A stretch of 23,566 nt of DNA, from NCBI GenBank assembly GCA_964418645.1, contig CAYQME010000038.1:1-23566 (forward strand), given 5' to 3'. Of this stretch, positions 23,234 through 23,566 are shown piece after piece. A program made the translations under genes and the position numbers. The notes beneath the pieces are model-generated. The model was given only the letters and a program-made list of their open reading frames with translations. It did no database searches and had not been told where the DNA came from. How positions within the stretch are numbered: position 1 is the first letter of the stretch; the number at the start of each line of letters is the position of its first letter. This DNA is from JAADHG01 sp964418645 (lineage in GTDB: Bacteria; Bacteroidota; Bacteroidia; Flavobacteriales; Flavobacteriaceae).

Positions 23234-23237
23234 AAGT

Positions 23238-23566
23238 ATGAAAAAACTCATTATTATAAATGGACCTAATCTTAATTTATTAGGCAAACGAGAGCCTGAA
23301 ATATATGGCAGTTTATCGTTTACAGAGTTTTTAAATGAAGTCAAAAAAAGGTATCAAACTGTTGCTATTGATTACTTTCAGTCTAATATTGAAGGTGAAC
23401 TTATAGATAAGTTACATGAAGTTGGGTTTAGTTATGATGGAATTATTTTAAACGCAGCAGCTTATACACATACATCTGTAGGATTAGGAGATGCTGTAAA
23501 GGCTATTGAAACACCTGTTGTTGAAGTGCATATTTCTAATACATTTTCAAGAGAAGAGTTCAGGCA
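23238..23566 (+). CDS. aroQ: Type II 3-dehydroquinate dehydratase, cut by window edge
   Basis: AroQ removes water from 3-dehydroquinate to give 3-dehydroshikimate in the shikimate pathway. About 109 codons are visible, and the gene runs off the right edge before its stop. The N-terminus KKLIIINGPNLNLLGKREPE holds the conserved Asn and the flexible-loop Arg, followed by YGS with the catalytic Tyr23. FQSNIEGELIDKLHE, ILNAAAYTHTSVGLGDA and VEVHISNTFSREEFR are the family's other signatures, with the general-acid His in EVHISN. It begins its own transcription unit, divergent from xerD. Confidence 0.95.
   Translation, partial: MKKLIIINGPNLNLLGKREPEIYGSLSFTEFLNEVKKRYQTVAIDYFQSNIEGELIDKLHEVGFSYDGIILNAAAYTHTSVGLGDAVKAIETPVVEVHISNTFSREEFR

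Overview
The window looks like chromosomal DNA from a marine-type member of the Flavobacteriaceae (Bacteroidota). The DNA is strongly AT-rich. Several genes carry the Bacteroidota promoter element TAnnTTTG a few bases upstream of the start. Several families present (DUF6048, DUF6452, DUF6090, DUF6768, CCC-motif membrane protein) are, as far as I recall, flavobacterial. Most of the window is core or conserved-hypothetical chromosome. I see no prophage, transposase, CRISPR array, tRNA or rRNA.

Left part (1-5143, all minus strand). rlmD is followed by a DUF6452 lipoprotein, a DUF6048 beta-barrel candidate and a DinB-like protein, then mnmH (selU) and selD, which is cut by the window edge. mnmH and selD overlap by four bases and form a selenium module: SelD makes selenophosphate and MnmH uses it to make 2-selenouridine in tRNA.

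5219-7740 (plus strand). An ECF sigma factor overlaps a small two-helix membrane protein (DUF6768). The pair is preceded by an ECF-type promoter, which suggests autoregulation. Ornithine aminotransferase (rocD) follows, ending at a strong bidirectional terminator.

7747-12413. This part holds a CCC-motif membrane protein with a DUF2752 protein, a small membrane protein coupled to a Smr-domain protein, a lipoprotein with calcium-binding acidic repeats, a cysteine desulfurase, and a membrane 4Fe-4S protein. Two convergent pairs end only 2-4 bases apart.

12414-14648. Two tandem DUF6090 paralogues sit between gene-poor spacers. The spacers carry short intergenic inverted-repeat elements and, upstream of the pair, what look like broken 5' ends of further DUF6090 genes.

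14649-19670 (minus). A tight operon encodes an exported M23 peptidase, a TonB-dependent receptor (probably starting at TTG) and an exported endonuclease/exonuclease/phosphatase-family enzyme.

19793-23566. A cell-division and RNA block (ZapB-like coiled coil, ZapA, a probable 6S RNA, RNase Y) is followed by convergent xerD and divergent aroQ, cut by the right edge.

I do not see a clear new defence or mobile system. The most interesting items are the probable 6S RNA, the ECF/DUF6768 pair, the decayed DUF6090 array, the TAnnTTTG elements abutting start codons (possible leaderless mRNAs), and the peptidase-receptor-phosphoesterase operon.
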